A stretch of DNA of 64,000 bases from contig NZ_SMBP01000001.1 of the NCBI RefSeq assembly GCF_004341945.1, forward strand, positions 24,001 to 88,000, written 5' to 3'. A program made the translations under genes and the position numbers. This document shows positions 52,649 through 61,162 of the stretch, piece by piece. The stretch is from Longicatena caecimuris. Its GTDB lineage: Bacteria; Bacillota_I; Bacilli_A; Erysipelotrichales; Erysipelotrichaceae. The notes beneath the pieces are model-generated. The model worked only from the letters and a program-made list of their open reading frames with translations, had not been told where the DNA came from and did not search any database. Position 1 is the stretch's first letter; each line of letters starts with the position of its first letter.

Positions 52649-53173
52649 TTAGGAAAAATGTATAGCGGCAAATTGTACAGCAACAATGGTTTTTCCATCT
52701 TCAATCTCTCCGGTTTCAACCATATCCAAAGCTTCTTTTATTGGTATCCATAAAACTTCAATATCTTCATCTTCATCCATAGGTGCGGGATTTTCCACCT
52801 GTGTTAACTGATCTGTCCAATACAGATATATTTTTTCATTACAAAATCCAGGAGTAGAATACAAGGTACATAGTTGATGCAATAAAGGGCTAGTAAGCCC
52901 GCTTTCTTCTTCCAATTCCCGCAAGCCACAAGTATAAGGATCTTCACCTTTTTCTAATTTACCAGCAGGTACTTCTAAGGTGTGTTTACCAATTGCGTAA
53001 CGATATTGTTTTACAAAAAGGATCTTATCCTCTTTGATGGCTAAAACACCAACACCACCATGATGATGGATGATGTCGCGTTCATAGACACATCCTTTTA
53101 TTTCTACTTCATCTTTTGTAACGGTAAAGATAGTACCTTCATAAAGGGTTTTCGAAGATCGTTTTTTTTGCAT
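52649..53173 (-). CDS. NUDIX hydrolase (ADP-ribose pyrophosphatase-like)
   Basis: 174 aa. The NUDIX box is GKLEKGEDPYTCGLRELEEE followed by SGL (about residues 80-102), with all catalytic Glu residues. The preceding VKQYRYAIGKHTLEVPAG is the classical start of ADP-ribose pyrophosphatases (YqkG/NudF type), which remove ADP-ribose. The ATG was chosen because GGAG lies 8 bp upstream; the in-frame TTG four codons earlier overlaps that site. A palindrome at the transcription start may be an operator. Confidence 0.9.
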   Translation of the reverse strand: MQKKRSSKTLYEGTIFTVTKDEVEIKGCVYERDIIHHHGGVGVLAIKEDKILFVKQYRYAIGKHTLEVPAGKLEKGEDPYTCGLRELEEESGLTSPLLHQLCTLYSTPGFCNEKIYLYWTDQLTQVENPAPMDEDEDIEVLWIPIKEALDMVETGEIEDGKTIVAVQFAAIHFS

Positions 53174-53187
53174 GATTTTCTCCAATC

Positions 53188-53213
53188 TCTCACACGAATG
53201 TGAGACTATTATA
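53188..53213 (-). promoter_or_regulatory. NUDIX promoter -10 with adjoining palindrome
   Basis: On the minus strand a TATAAT (-10) is followed at once by TCTCACA-TTCG-TGTGAGA, a 7-bp inverted repeat spanning the expected start site. It could be a repressor operator or, as RNA, a UUCG hairpin in front of the ribosome site. Confidence 0.5.
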
Positions 53214-53291
53214 ATATGTAAAAAGTTGCTTTCTTATCTTTTCTCAACTACATTATACCTTTTCTTCACAAAGAAACCCATAAGAAATAGC

Positions 53292-53315
53292 AAAAAAGGA
53301 AACCAAAGCATTTCC
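53292..53315 (-). terminator. Terminator of the GGDEF gene or leader side
   Basis: On the minus strand GGAAA...TTTCC is followed by TTTTTT just past the GGDEF stop. Confidence 0.6.
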
Positions 53316-53319
53316 TTAT

Positions 53320-54156
53320 TTAATCCACCTGGACACAATTTTTACTATGTTTCGCTTTATAAAGCTGAATATCGGCAGCCTCTATGGCATCCATTGCCTC
53401 TTGTATTGCGGATATTCCACCAATGCTAACCGATAACTTAATGCTAGGATAATCTTGTAGACGAATATTTTCTACTGCCTTGCGAATACTTTCTAACTTT
53501 TGAATGAATCCTGTTTTATTCATATGTTGAAACAAAATCAAAAATTCATCTCCACCATATCGTATCAAAGAGTCATCTTCTACTAATAGGGAGGATATGG
53601 TCGTCACAATATTGCATAGGGAATCGTCACCGGCTTTATGTCCATACGTATCGTTAATATTTTTAAAATCATCAACATCTAGCATGGCTATGGAAAACTC
53701 TTTCGATAGCCCACTTAACTGTTCTTCATAATAGCGTCGATTGTATACACCAGTTAAAGGATCCGTATACAGTTTACGGTTATAACGATTAATGGTTTCT
53801 ACAAATTCATTGTTTCCATACGCAGAGAACAAAGCCTCATCCGTTATAAGCGTAACCATTTCTAACACATAGGCTATCTTATCAATTTCCGTATACATAG
53901 CTATTACATGATACACTTCATTATCAATAAATTCAAATTTTGTCATACGTCCACGATGGATAAAAGCTTTCGCTGAAATACAATTTTCACAGCGACGTTT
54001 CTTCTTCCAGACATTGTAACAATGGTATGGATGGCCTATAAATTGCCCATCTTCAGCAAAGGTATATTCCTGCATCATGCGCACATCGACAAAACGTACG
54101 ATGTCAAATACTAAATTTAATTGAGTCACTAAAGCTCTTGCTTCATCCATTGTCAT
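53320..54156 (-). CDS. Diguanylate cyclase (GGDEF) with Cys-containing N-terminal domain
   Basis: 278 aa. The C-terminal GGDEF domain (about 125-278) has RYGGDEFLIL at about 200, DPLTGVYNRRYYEE at its start, and DVDDFKNINDTYGH; active-site residues are complete, so it should make cyclic di-GMP. The N-terminal 110 residues look like a PAS fold and carry Cys46, Cys56 and Cys59 (C-x9-C-x2-C in a basic setting), which could bind a metal or sense redox state. No membrane helix. No inhibitory RxxD site was identified with certainty. Confidence 0.88.
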   Translation of the reverse strand: MTMDEARALVTQLNLVFDIVRFVDVRMMQEYTFAEDGQFIGHPYHCYNVWKKKRRCENCISAKAFIHRGRMTKFEFIDNEVYHVIAMYTEIDKIAYVLEMVTLITDEALFSAYGNNEFVETINRYNRKLYTDPLTGVYNRRYYEEQLSGLSKEFSIAMLDVDDFKNINDTYGHKAGDDSLCNIVTTISSLLVEDDSLIRYGGDEFLILFQHMNKTGFIQKLESIRKAVENIRLQDYPSIKLSVSIGGISAIQEAMDAIEAADIQLYKAKHSKNCVQVD

Positions 54157-54283
54157 ATAATCACCATTTTTATATACGATACATCATAAAGAAATTATGA
54201 GCATACCACTTTGTAATATTATAGCATTTTCTTTATATGGTGTCATAGTTTTTTTACCGTTTTATAAAAAAATATATAACAAA

Positions 54284-55009
54284 TCAGCTTTTACTAAGAG
54301 GCACATTTTTCTGAATGCTGATGGCTAATTGTTGTGCTAACTTTTGTTGCCCATCTTCGCTGCATACATAGGCTGCATCGTTTTGATCAGTAAGAAAACC
54401 ATATTCAATCAGCATGGCAGGTACTGTATTGTTATCAATGACATACAGGGGAGAAGAAGCTGTTGTTTTAATGCCGCGATCATTAGTATAGGCCAATGAA
54501 GTAAGCGATGATTCTAAACGTGAAGCGATTTGTAAGATACGTTCGTTGTTGCCCTTTACATAAATTTCAAAGCCATTTGCTCCATCATTATTTTCACTTG
54601 CATTCATATGGATAGATATGTAATAGTCGGCATCTGCTTCTTGGGCAATCGCTACACGTGTAGCTAAATCATCTTTATTGTTGTTAGACCAACTTACTTC
54701 ATCACTTGTACGTGTATAAACGACATGATAGCCATAGGAAGATAATAATGCTCCCGTTTTTAAAGCAATCGCTAAAGTAATATCTTTTTCATAAGTACCA
54801 TCGTTAGCAATACATCCTGTATCATAACCACCATGGCCACTATCTAATACGATCGTTGTCTTTATATCTTCTTTTGCATGTATCGTTTCTTCATATTGTT
54901 CTATTCCCATGATCTCCATAACAAGATGTATATCCCCTAGGGAATATAGTGTTAAACATACTACACCTGTTATTGCCAAGGCAAATAGTGAAACAATTCT
55001 TTTTTTCAT
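54284..55009 (-). CDS. cwlD: N-acetylmuramoyl-L-alanine amidase (CwlD-like)
   Basis: 241 aa, Amidase_3 zinc enzyme that removes the stem peptide from muramic acid. An N-terminal signal/anchor helix (about 5-24) precedes the catalytic domain with zinc ligands His59 (VLDSGHGG), Glu near residue 74 (TYEKDITLAI) and the His in YISIHMNASEN, and the catalytic Glu in MLIEYGFLTD. The length equals B. subtilis CwlD (237 aa), the enzyme that starts muramic lactam formation in spore cortex. Location divergent from the spoVA genes supports a sporulation role. Confidence 0.8.
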   Translation of the reverse strand: MKKRIVSLFALAITGVVCLTLYSLGDIHLVMEIMGIEQYEETIHAKEDIKTTIVLDSGHGGYDTGCIANDGTYEKDITLAIALKTGALLSSYGYHVVYTRTSDEVSWSNNNKDDLATRVAIAQEADADYYISIHMNASENNDGANGFEIYVKGNNERILQIASRLESSLTSLAYTNDRGIKTTASSPLYVIDNNTVPAMLIEYGFLTDQNDAAYVCSEDGQQKLAQQLAISIQKNVPLSKS

Positions 55010-55158
55010 ATCATAGCTCCTCCTTATGGTAAATAAGTCTTTGCCCTTTCATTATGATGGTAAAGATTGATTGGAAAATGGTCATATCGTGAAGATTGAC
55101 TGAAGTGTTCTTGAAATGTTTAGAATGAGAATTCTTCATGGTTTCCGAATGTGCTTTA

Positions 55159-55188
55159 TACATAATGCAAGAAACGTTGTGCATACTA
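55159..55188 (+). promoter_or_regulatory. Sigma-G-like promoter of the spoVA genes
   Basis: TACATA (5 of 6 to TGmATA), 17 bp, CATACTA (exact fit to CATAnTA), 22 bp before the spoVAC ATG. spoVA is sigma-G controlled in B. subtilis. Confidence 0.6.
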
Positions 55189-55209
55189 GCGTTATAAAGG
55201 AGGATGCAT

Positions 55210-55650
55210 ATGAATCAGAAAAAAATAAAAGATACGGCGAAAAAACATGCGCCAAAATCACATTATGTGAAAAACGAAGTGATTGCTTTTCTCAGCGGTG
55301 GAGCTTTGGCAATCGCTGCTCAATTCGTTATGATGGCATATCAAACACTATTGGGCGTTGATGAAAAAACAGCTATTTCGATGACCGTAGTAACGGTAAT
55401 CTTAATTACTGCGATTTTAACTGGTTTGGGTATTTATGATAAATTTGCCCAGGTTTGTGGAGCAGGTTTATTTATTCCTATTTCCGGGTTTGCGAATTCT
55501 TTAACTGCTTGTGCTTTAGAAGGAAAAAGTGAAGGACTAATTTATGGTATTGGATCCAATATGTTTAAGCTTGCCGGTTCTGTATTAACATATGGCATTG
55601 CCTCAGCCTTTGTATTTGGGATGATTCGTTTTATCTTATTTGGAGGATAA
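55210..55650 (+). CDS. spoVAC: Stage V sporulation protein AC
   Basis: 146 aa with four membrane helices, part of the channel that moves dipicolinic acid into and out of the spore; SpoVAC is thought to be mechanosensitive. The block VIAFLSGGALAIAAQFVMMAY and the loop AGLFIPISGFANSLTACALEGKSEGLIYGIGSNMFKLAGSV are typical. The ATG with AAAGGAGG 6 bp upstream was chosen. The stop is immediately followed by spoVAD. Confidence 0.95.
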   Translation: MNQKKIKDTAKKHAPKSHYVKNEVIAFLSGGALAIAAQFVMMAYQTLLGVDEKTAISMTVVTVILITAILTGLGIYDKFAQVCGAGLFIPISGFANSLTACALEGKSEGLIYGIGSNMFKLAGSVLTYGIASAFVFGMIRFILFGG

Positions 55651-55652
55651 TG

Positions 55653-56645
55653 ATGGCAATTATTCAATTTCATGATGTCTATGTGACATCACGCTCTGCC
55701 GTAGGTGGCCCTGTTGAGGCAAAAGGTCCATTAGCAGAGCAGTTTGATAAATGTTATGAAGATACCTACTGTGGTGAAGATTGCTTTGAAAAAGCAGAAC
55801 GTCGTTTATTATATGACGCAAGTGATATTGCTTTACGAAAAGCGCAGCTCCAAGTTTCTGATTTGGATGTGCTGGTAGGTGGCGATTTATTGAATCAGTT
55901 AATGAGCTCGCATTATTTTGCGAAAGATCTTCAAGTACCTTTTATTGGTATGTATGCAGCATGTGCTACAAGTTCATTGGTCATTGGCACTGCGGCCATG
56001 TGGATAGAACATCATATGGCATCTCATGCAATGGCTTTTACCAGCTCACATACAGCTGCAGCAGAACGTCAATTTCGCTTTCCTAATGAATATGGCATAC
56101 AGAAAAAAGATACGACAACGACAACTGTCTGTGGCGCCGGTGCTATTGTCTTAGGCACAAAGCCATCGAACATCAAAGTCACTGCTTTTGTTCCTGGTAA
56201 GATTGTTGATTGGAATCACACCGATGCGAATGATATGGGATTAGCGATGGCTCCAGCTGCTTATGATACGTTGACGACGTATTTAAAAGAGAGTAAGCAA
56301 AAGATTACCGATTTTGATCGCATTGTGACCGGTGATTTATCGCAAGTTGGCTTTGCGTTTCTAACGGACTTATTAACGCAGGAACAATATGAAATAGAAA
56401 ATCGGTTATCTGATTGTGGATTGATGATCTATGATAATAGTAAACAGGATGTGTTTTGTGGTGGTAGTGGTTGCGCATGTAGCATGTGTGTATCTATGAG
56501 TGATTTGTTAAATCGTTTGGAACAAGGGGAATATCATCGTATCATGGTCTTAGCAACGGGTGCTTTATTATCACCCGTCGCTGTACAACAAAAAGGAACG
56601 ATTCCCTGTATTGCTCATGGCATCGTTTACGAAAGGAGTGAATGA
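55653..56645 (+). CDS. spoVAD: Stage V sporulation protein AD
   Basis: 330 aa, thiolase/ketosynthase-like fold that binds dipicolinic acid on the inner side of the channel. VYVTSRSAVGGPVEAKGPLAEQFDK, GGDLLNQLMSSHYFAKDLQVPFIGMYAACATSS and GGSGCACS match the family. The ATG with GGAGGA 5 bp upstream is preferred to the one a codon earlier. It is followed by spoVAE. Confidence 0.95.
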   Translation: MAIIQFHDVYVTSRSAVGGPVEAKGPLAEQFDKCYEDTYCGEDCFEKAERRLLYDASDIALRKAQLQVSDLDVLVGGDLLNQLMSSHYFAKDLQVPFIGMYAACATSSLVIGTAAMWIEHHMASHAMAFTSSHTAAAERQFRFPNEYGIQKKDTTTTTVCGAGAIVLGTKPSNIKVTAFVPGKIVDWNHTDANDMGLAMAPAAYDTLTTYLKESKQKITDFDRIVTGDLSQVGFAFLTDLLTQEQYEIENRLSDCGLMIYDNSKQDVFCGGSGCACSMCVSMSDLLNRLEQGEYHRIMVLATGALLSPVAVQQKGTIPCIAHGIVYERSE

Positions 56646-56646
56646 T

Positions 56647-56997
56647 ATGGTTTTTGTCTATGCCTTTTTAGTCTGTGGCGGTATTTCATTAGCAGGACAA
56701 CTTTTATATGATCATACCAAATTAACGGCCGGACATATCACTTCTTTATTTGTGGCTATCGGAGCAGCTTTGGACACCTTTGGTATTTATGATTGGCTGT
56801 TAAAGGTTGCTGGTATGGGGGCAAGTCTTCCTATTACTAGTTTTGGACATAGTTTGATTCATGGGGCATTAGCACAGGCCCAAAAAGAAGGACTGCTCGG
56901 TATTTTACTTGGCATGTTTGATTTAACTGCTGCCGGTATCACGAGTGGTATTTTGTTTGCTTTCTTTGTAGCCATTTTGTGCAAACCAAAATCATGA
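56647..56997 (+). CDS. spoVAE: Stage V sporulation protein AE
   Basis: 116 aa, three to four membrane helices (SpoVAEb type). FVYAFLVCGGISLAGQLLYDHTKLTAGHITSLFVAIGAALDTFGIYDWLLKVAGMGASLPITSFGHSLIHG is the family pattern (quoted in parts: GGISLAGQLLYDHTKL and ITSFGHSLIHGA). AAGGAG lies upstream of the ATG. The stop overlaps spoVAF. Confidence 0.93.
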   Translation: MVFVYAFLVCGGISLAGQLLYDHTKLTAGHITSLFVAIGAALDTFGIYDWLLKVAGMGASLPITSFGHSLIHGALAQAQKEGLLGILLGMFDLTAAGITSGILFAFFVAILCKPKS

Positions 56998-58358
56998 AGG
57001 AACAGCTACAAGCACGCCTACAACAGTTAACGATAGAGTTGTCTGATTCCTTTGATGTTGTAAAACGGCATTTGCAGATTGAAGGACATGATGCGATCTT
57101 GCTTTTTCTTTCTTCTTTATCGGATAGTCAACTGATTTCCAATCTGGTAGAAGGCTTGACGATAACGGCAACTAACCATGTGGAACTGACCTTTTATCCT
57201 GGCTCGGTGGAAAAGGTGAAGGACCCCAAAAAAGCAGTAATTAACATGCTTAGTGGGCAATGCTTAGTATTGTTGGATAGTTCTCAATATTATTTTTGCA
57301 TTGAAACAAGACATTATCCATCGCGTAGCAATGCAGAACCAAGTGTTGAAAGAAGCGTGCGCGGAGCACATGATGGTTTTGTTGAAAATGTCATTTTAAA
57401 TGTCGGCCTAATACGTCGGCGCATCCGTGATCCTCGCCTTAGTGTCATTATGCATAAAGAAGGAGTAAAAACACGCACAGATGTTGCTTATGTGTATATC
57501 AAACATCTAGTAGATCCAGATGTGCTCAGCGATTTTGAAACACGAATGAAACAATTGAGTGAAACAGAAATTTTAAGTGAGCGTAATTTGGTTGAACAGT
57601 TATATGGAAAAACTTTAAATCCATATCCACATGTTCGCTATACAGAACGTCCGGATATCTGTGCTATTCACTTATTGCAAGGATATTTGGTTGCCTTGGT
57701 GGATAATGCGCCGACAGCCGTTATTTTACCTACCACCTTTTTTGAACAAACGAAACAAATTGAAGAGTATACACAAACGACTATTGTCGCATCTTTTACA
57801 CGTATCCTACGCCTGATTGGCATTCTGTTTTCCTTATACTTGTTGCCATTATGGATAGCCCTTGTCATAGATCAAAATCCAACCATGCTGCACTTACCTA
57901 TGAAAAATGTACACTTATTTACATTTGGCTTTCAAATTATTTTGGCAGATATTGTGGTGGAATGGATACGGCAATCGCTCATCCATACACCGACGATCTT
58001 ATCGAGCATCATGAGCTTTATCGCTGTTTTTGTATTAGGGGATATGGCAATAGAGCTAGGTGCCTATACCAAAGAAATTCTAATTATGGTGGCGTTGTGT
58101 AACATTGGCAATCTGTTAACTCCATCTTATGAGTTATCATTGGCTAATAAAGTATTTCGTATTTTTATTGGCGCATTAGCTTTATTCTTTGGACAAACTG
58201 GCTTCTGTTTCGGGGTATTTCTACATATTGTCGTTTTAATGTCTACGAAAACGATTAAATTTCCTTATTTATATCCATTGATACCATTCTCATATAAAGA
58301 ATGTAGTCGTATCTTATTTGGTTCTCCGATTCGCGTAAATAAAGCGAGAAAAAAATAA
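56994..58358 (+). CDS. spoVAF: Stage V sporulation protein AF / GerA-type germination protein
   Basis: 454 aa. A soluble N-terminal half (about 1-250) with the GerA-family block RSNAEPSVERSVRGAHDGFVENVILNVGLIRRRIRD leads to five membrane helices (about 265-440). SpoVAF resembles germinant receptor A subunits and works with the SpoVA channel during germination. The gene overlaps spoVAE by ATGA. spoVAA and spoVAB, which begin the B. subtilis operon, are absent here. Confidence 0.9.
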   Translation: MKEQLQARLQQLTIELSDSFDVVKRHLQIEGHDAILLFLSSLSDSQLISNLVEGLTITATNHVELTFYPGSVEKVKDPKKAVINMLSGQCLVLLDSSQYYFCIETRHYPSRSNAEPSVERSVRGAHDGFVENVILNVGLIRRRIRDPRLSVIMHKEGVKTRTDVAYVYIKHLVDPDVLSDFETRMKQLSETEILSERNLVEQLYGKTLNPYPHVRYTERPDICAIHLLQGYLVALVDNAPTAVILPTTFFEQTKQIEEYTQTTIVASFTRILRLIGILFSLYLLPLWIALVIDQNPTMLHLPMKNVHLFTFGFQIILADIVVEWIRQSLIHTPTILSSIMSFIAVFVLGDMAIELGAYTKEILIMVALCNIGNLLTPSYELSLANKVFRIFIGALALFFGQTGFCFGVFLHIVVLMSTKTIKFPYLYPLIPFSYKECSRILFGSPIRVNKARKK

Positions 58359-58361
58359 ATA

Positions 58362-58370
58362 TGATATACT
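58362..58370 (+). promoter_or_regulatory. Extended -10 promoter
   Basis: TGATATACT, 18 bp before the GNAT ATG; short leader. Confidence 0.4.
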
Positions 58371-58388
58371 TAATTTGAGGTGAGCATG

Positions 58389-58817
58389 ATGGAAATACGG
58401 GAAGTAATGTCAGGGGATGAAACGCCTGTATATGAATTGCTTTGTGAATTAGAAAATAAAGAGTTGAATAAGGCTTTATTTATGAAAGGATTTGCGATGC
58501 AACGCAAGGACAGAAGTATGAAGGCATGGGTCTTAACAAATGATGAAGAAATTATTGGTTATGTATCTTTACGGATACTCTATCATTTACATCATTGTGC
58601 CAACATCGCTATGATAGAAGAACTCATCGTCAAAAAAGATAAACAACGGCAGGGGTATGGCAGTACATTGTTTGCACAGGCGCTTGCGTTCGCAAAACAG
58701 CAGTCTTGTATACAGTTAGAACTTTCTAGCAAACAATCGCGCAAGTATGCACATCATTTTTATAAGCAACAGGGGATGGATTGCGATCATCTTAAATTCA
58801 GTGTTAATATCAGTTGA
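58389..58817 (+). CDS. GNAT-family N-acetyltransferase
   Basis: 142 aa. The acetyl-CoA site is the segment MIEELIVKKDKQRQGYGSTLFAQALAFAK, with the RQGYG form of the R/QxxGxG/A loop (about residues 85-90). The N-terminal helix-turn MEIREVMSGDETPVYELLCELENKE is family-like. Substrate unknown. The ATG with GAGGTGA 5 bp upstream was chosen over two closer starts. It ends with its own terminator. Confidence 0.83.
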   Translation: MEIREVMSGDETPVYELLCELENKELNKALFMKGFAMQRKDRSMKAWVLTNDEEIIGYVSLRILYHLHHCANIAMIEELIVKKDKQRQGYGSTLFAQALAFAKQQSCIQLELSSKQSRKYAHHFYKQQGMDCDHLKFSVNIS

Positions 58818-58844
58818 AAAAATGATGCGATATACATGAAAGTG

Positions 58845-58874
58845 GCTGAAATCGTTAAGTGATTTCAGCTTTTT
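58845..58874 (+). terminator. Terminator
   Basis: GCTGAAATC-GTTAAGT-GATTTCAGC followed by TTTTT. Confidence 0.88.
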
Positions 58875-59125
58875 AATCGCTATTACAAATTTTTATGGAA
58901 GGTGTAATGTGTAGGATGAAATGCTATTTTGATATATTTCCATAACCCAATTAAGACAGAAAGGGTTGCTTATCCATGATCTAATTGCTTAATTGCTAAG
59001 GATAATGGCGTTAAAAAAGAATATATTTTCATATTCATATGAAAAGTGATTTTTCACTTGCCATTCGACATAATGCTGGTAATCTTAAGCATATAAAAAT
59101 AATTCTACTCATTCCGCTTTTTTTT
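58875..59125. other. Intergenic region, no gene seen
   Basis: About 250 AT-rich bases; no ribosome site with a convincing reading frame and no clear structured element. Confidence 0.5.
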
Positions 59126-59134
59126 TGATATAAT
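59126..59134 (+). promoter_or_regulatory. Extended -10 promoter for scpA-scpB
   Basis: TGATATAAT after a T-rich stretch, 18 bp before the scpA ATG. Confidence 0.55.
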
Positions 59135-59152
59135 TAAGCGCGAGGTGATTTC

Positions 59153-59890
59153 ATGGCATTTACGATCATGATCGATCAGTTTGAAGGTCCTTTGGACTTA
59201 ATGCTGCATCTGATCAAAGATAATAAATTGGATTTGTTTGATTTGGATATGAATATCTTAACAGATCAATATCTGCAATATTTAAATGCGATGGAATCCA
59301 TGCATCTGGAAGTTGCCAGCGAGTATTTAGCTGAGTTAGCAGGACTTTTGGAGTATAAGAGTAAGAAACTATTGCCAAGGGAAAAAGTAGTGATTGAGGA
59401 AGAATATGAAGAGGATCAACGCGAAAAGCTAGTAAAACGTCTATTGGAATATCAGCGTTACAAAGAGGTAAGTGCTCAGTTTGAACAGAAATATGAAGAA
59501 CGTCAGTTGATGATGAGCAAGCCGATAAGTGAAGAAACCAATAAATGGGTACATACGGTTACGGAAGCAGAAATTGATGGTAATCCTTATGATTTGATTA
59601 AGGCTATGAATCGTGTTTTAAGACGTATGGCATTATCACATCCTTTGGAAACCAGAATGACGGTGAAAGAGTTATCGCTGGATGAACGCGTCGTCCAAAT
59701 TAAAAAACGGCTCCGTGATTTTGTTGGTAAAATGAGCTTTGAAGATTTATGTAGTGATTGTGACAGTTTGCATATGGTTATTGTGACCTTTTTATCAGTT
59801 TTGGATTTAATTAAACATAAAGAAATCACATTTACACTTGATGCGCAAGATGTAATTTGGATTATCAAAGGAGAAGTTGTATATGCATGA
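59153..59890 (+). CDS. scpA: Segregation and condensation protein A
   Basis: 245 aa kleisin subunit of the bacterial SMC condensin. The N-terminal IDQFEGPLDLMLHLIKDNKLDLFDLDMNILTDQYLQY and the LAELAGLLEYKSKKLLP block are diagnostic; the C-terminal winged helix binds the SMC head. It bridges SMC heads and recruits ScpB. GAGGTGATTTC precedes the ATG. Overlaps scpB by 8 bp. Confidence 0.95.
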   Translation: MAFTIMIDQFEGPLDLMLHLIKDNKLDLFDLDMNILTDQYLQYLNAMESMHLEVASEYLAELAGLLEYKSKKLLPREKVVIEEEYEEDQREKLVKRLLEYQRYKEVSAQFEQKYEERQLMMSKPISEETNKWVHTVTEAEIDGNPYDLIKAMNRVLRRMALSHPLETRMTVKELSLDERVVQIKKRLRDFVGKMSFEDLCSDCDSLHMVIVTFLSVLDLIKHKEITFTLDAQDVIWIIKGEVVYA

Positions 59891-60428
59891 GCATTTGAAA
59901 CCAATATTGGAAGGATTGTTGTTTCTGAGTGGAGATGAAGGCATAACGATGGAACAACTCTTAGATTGTCTAGAAGAAGTCAGTAAGGAAGAATTAGAAG
60001 AAACATTAGACACGATGATGAAAGCATATCTTGAGAACACACATGGTATAGAATTGGTACGCTTTGGTGGTGTATATAAATTTGTTTCAAAAGAGTCTAT
60101 TCATCCATATGCGCAACGGCTATTTTCATCTACGAAAATGTCCACTTTATCTAGCGCGGCGTTAGAAACCTTGGCGATCGTGGCCTATAAGCAACCGATT
60201 ACACGTGTTGAAATTGAAGAAATTCGTGGTGTCAATTGTGATATGATGGTACGTAAGTTGTTGGCGCGTAATCTGATTAAAGAATGTGGCCGAACAGATG
60301 CACCAGGTAGACCATTTCTCTATGAGGTAACAGAAGAATTTATGGATACCTTTAAGTTAGAAAGTTTAAAAGAATTGCCGGATCTTCCGGAATTCAAAGA
60401 AGAAAGAGATGAGGAATTGTTTGAATAA
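59883..60428 (+). CDS. scpB: Segregation and condensation protein B
   Basis: 181 aa, two winged-helix domains, dimer that binds the ScpA linker. LKPILEGLLFLSGDEGITMEQL at the start, ALETLAIVAYKQPITRVEIEEIRGVNCDMMVRKLLARNLI in the second domain and GRPFLYEVTEEFMDTFKL near the end are typical. The ATG has GGAGAAG upstream. The frame after the stop stays open for 69 codons (see the intergenic entry). Confidence 0.95.
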   Translation: MHEHLKPILEGLLFLSGDEGITMEQLLDCLEEVSKEELEETLDTMMKAYLENTHGIELVRFGGVYKFVSKESIHPYAQRLFSSTKMSTLSSAALETLAIVAYKQPITRVEIEEIRGVNCDMMVRKLLARNLIKECGRTDAPGRPFLYEVTEEFMDTFKLESLKELPDLPEFKEERDEELFE

Positions 60429-61117
60429 TTTCTCTTTTTTACTGATTTTACCAATAAGCTTCCTATTTTTCCAGAAGGATTTACAGATAAAACACCTAAG
60501 TATATAGTAAAGACGTACCAAGAAAGGTATGAAAAAAGCTTATCACAGGAAGGGTTCATGAAACTGATGAGAGATATGTCGCACATAATAAAAAAACGAT
60601 CATATACAAGATCAGCGCGTAGTGGCATCCTGTAAGAGCCAAGGGAAGCCGGTAAACGACAAAACTGATGATACTTAGAACTATGGATAAGGACATATGC
60701 GAAATAAGGAAGTCAGGAAATAAGGTAGTCGCAGATAACACAGGCTGTTGAAAATAAAGCTGAATGAGTGTGTAAAGAATGAGAAAATGGAAAACTCAAA
60801 AGGCTTTGTAAGTAAACAAACAAAGTACCTTGGAGTGTCATATCAAAGGAAATCGAAGAGAAACGATGGGATATGGCATAATAGAGAAAGGAGGAGCATG
60901 CGTGGCTCCTCTTTTCATGTGGTGATTAAGAAGGGTAAGATGAATGATTTTATACATTTATGCTGTCGATTTATAATTATCATCTAAAAAAGTCAAGTTT
61001 ATATTTGTGGATTAGGTATGCTGACAGCATTCTTTATAGGGTAGTTATAGCAATGATTTTTATGACTATACGACGCTTTTTCGTTTTATGTTTAGCGAAT
61101 TCTATTATCTAAGAAGA
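60429..61117. other. Intergenic region with possible decayed coding DNA
   Basis: About 690 bases without a convincing gene. Directly after the scpB stop the same frame stays open to 60635 but has no start with a ribosome site. On the minus strand a hydrophobic 61-codon frame (60556-60741) overlaps it. Neither shows a recognisable family. A start-to-stop frame at 60748-60987 has very basic, low-quality composition and is probably chance. Confidence 0.5.
60891..60915 (+). terminator. Hairpin with T run
   Basis: GAGGAGC-ATGCGTG-GCTCCTC followed by TTTTC. It could end read-through from scpB or a short RNA; CATAAT stands just upstream. Confidence 0.5.
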
Positions 61118-61146
61118 GCATGAAAAGCATCTGGTTAACATATACT
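61118..61146 (+). promoter_or_regulatory. Possible sigma-E-like promoter of dacB-spmA-spmB
   Basis: CATATACT (6 of 8 to CATACAnT-like sigma-E -10) with GCATGAA 14 bp upstream. The B. subtilis dacB operon is sigma-E dependent. The match is partial. Confidence 0.3.
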
Positions 61147-61162
61147 TCAACAGGTGATGAGA

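Noticed and set aside
60748-60987. 79-codon frame between scpB and dacB
   Set aside because: No ribosome site, odd basic composition, ends in an Ile run, and the terminator-like hairpin lies inside it.
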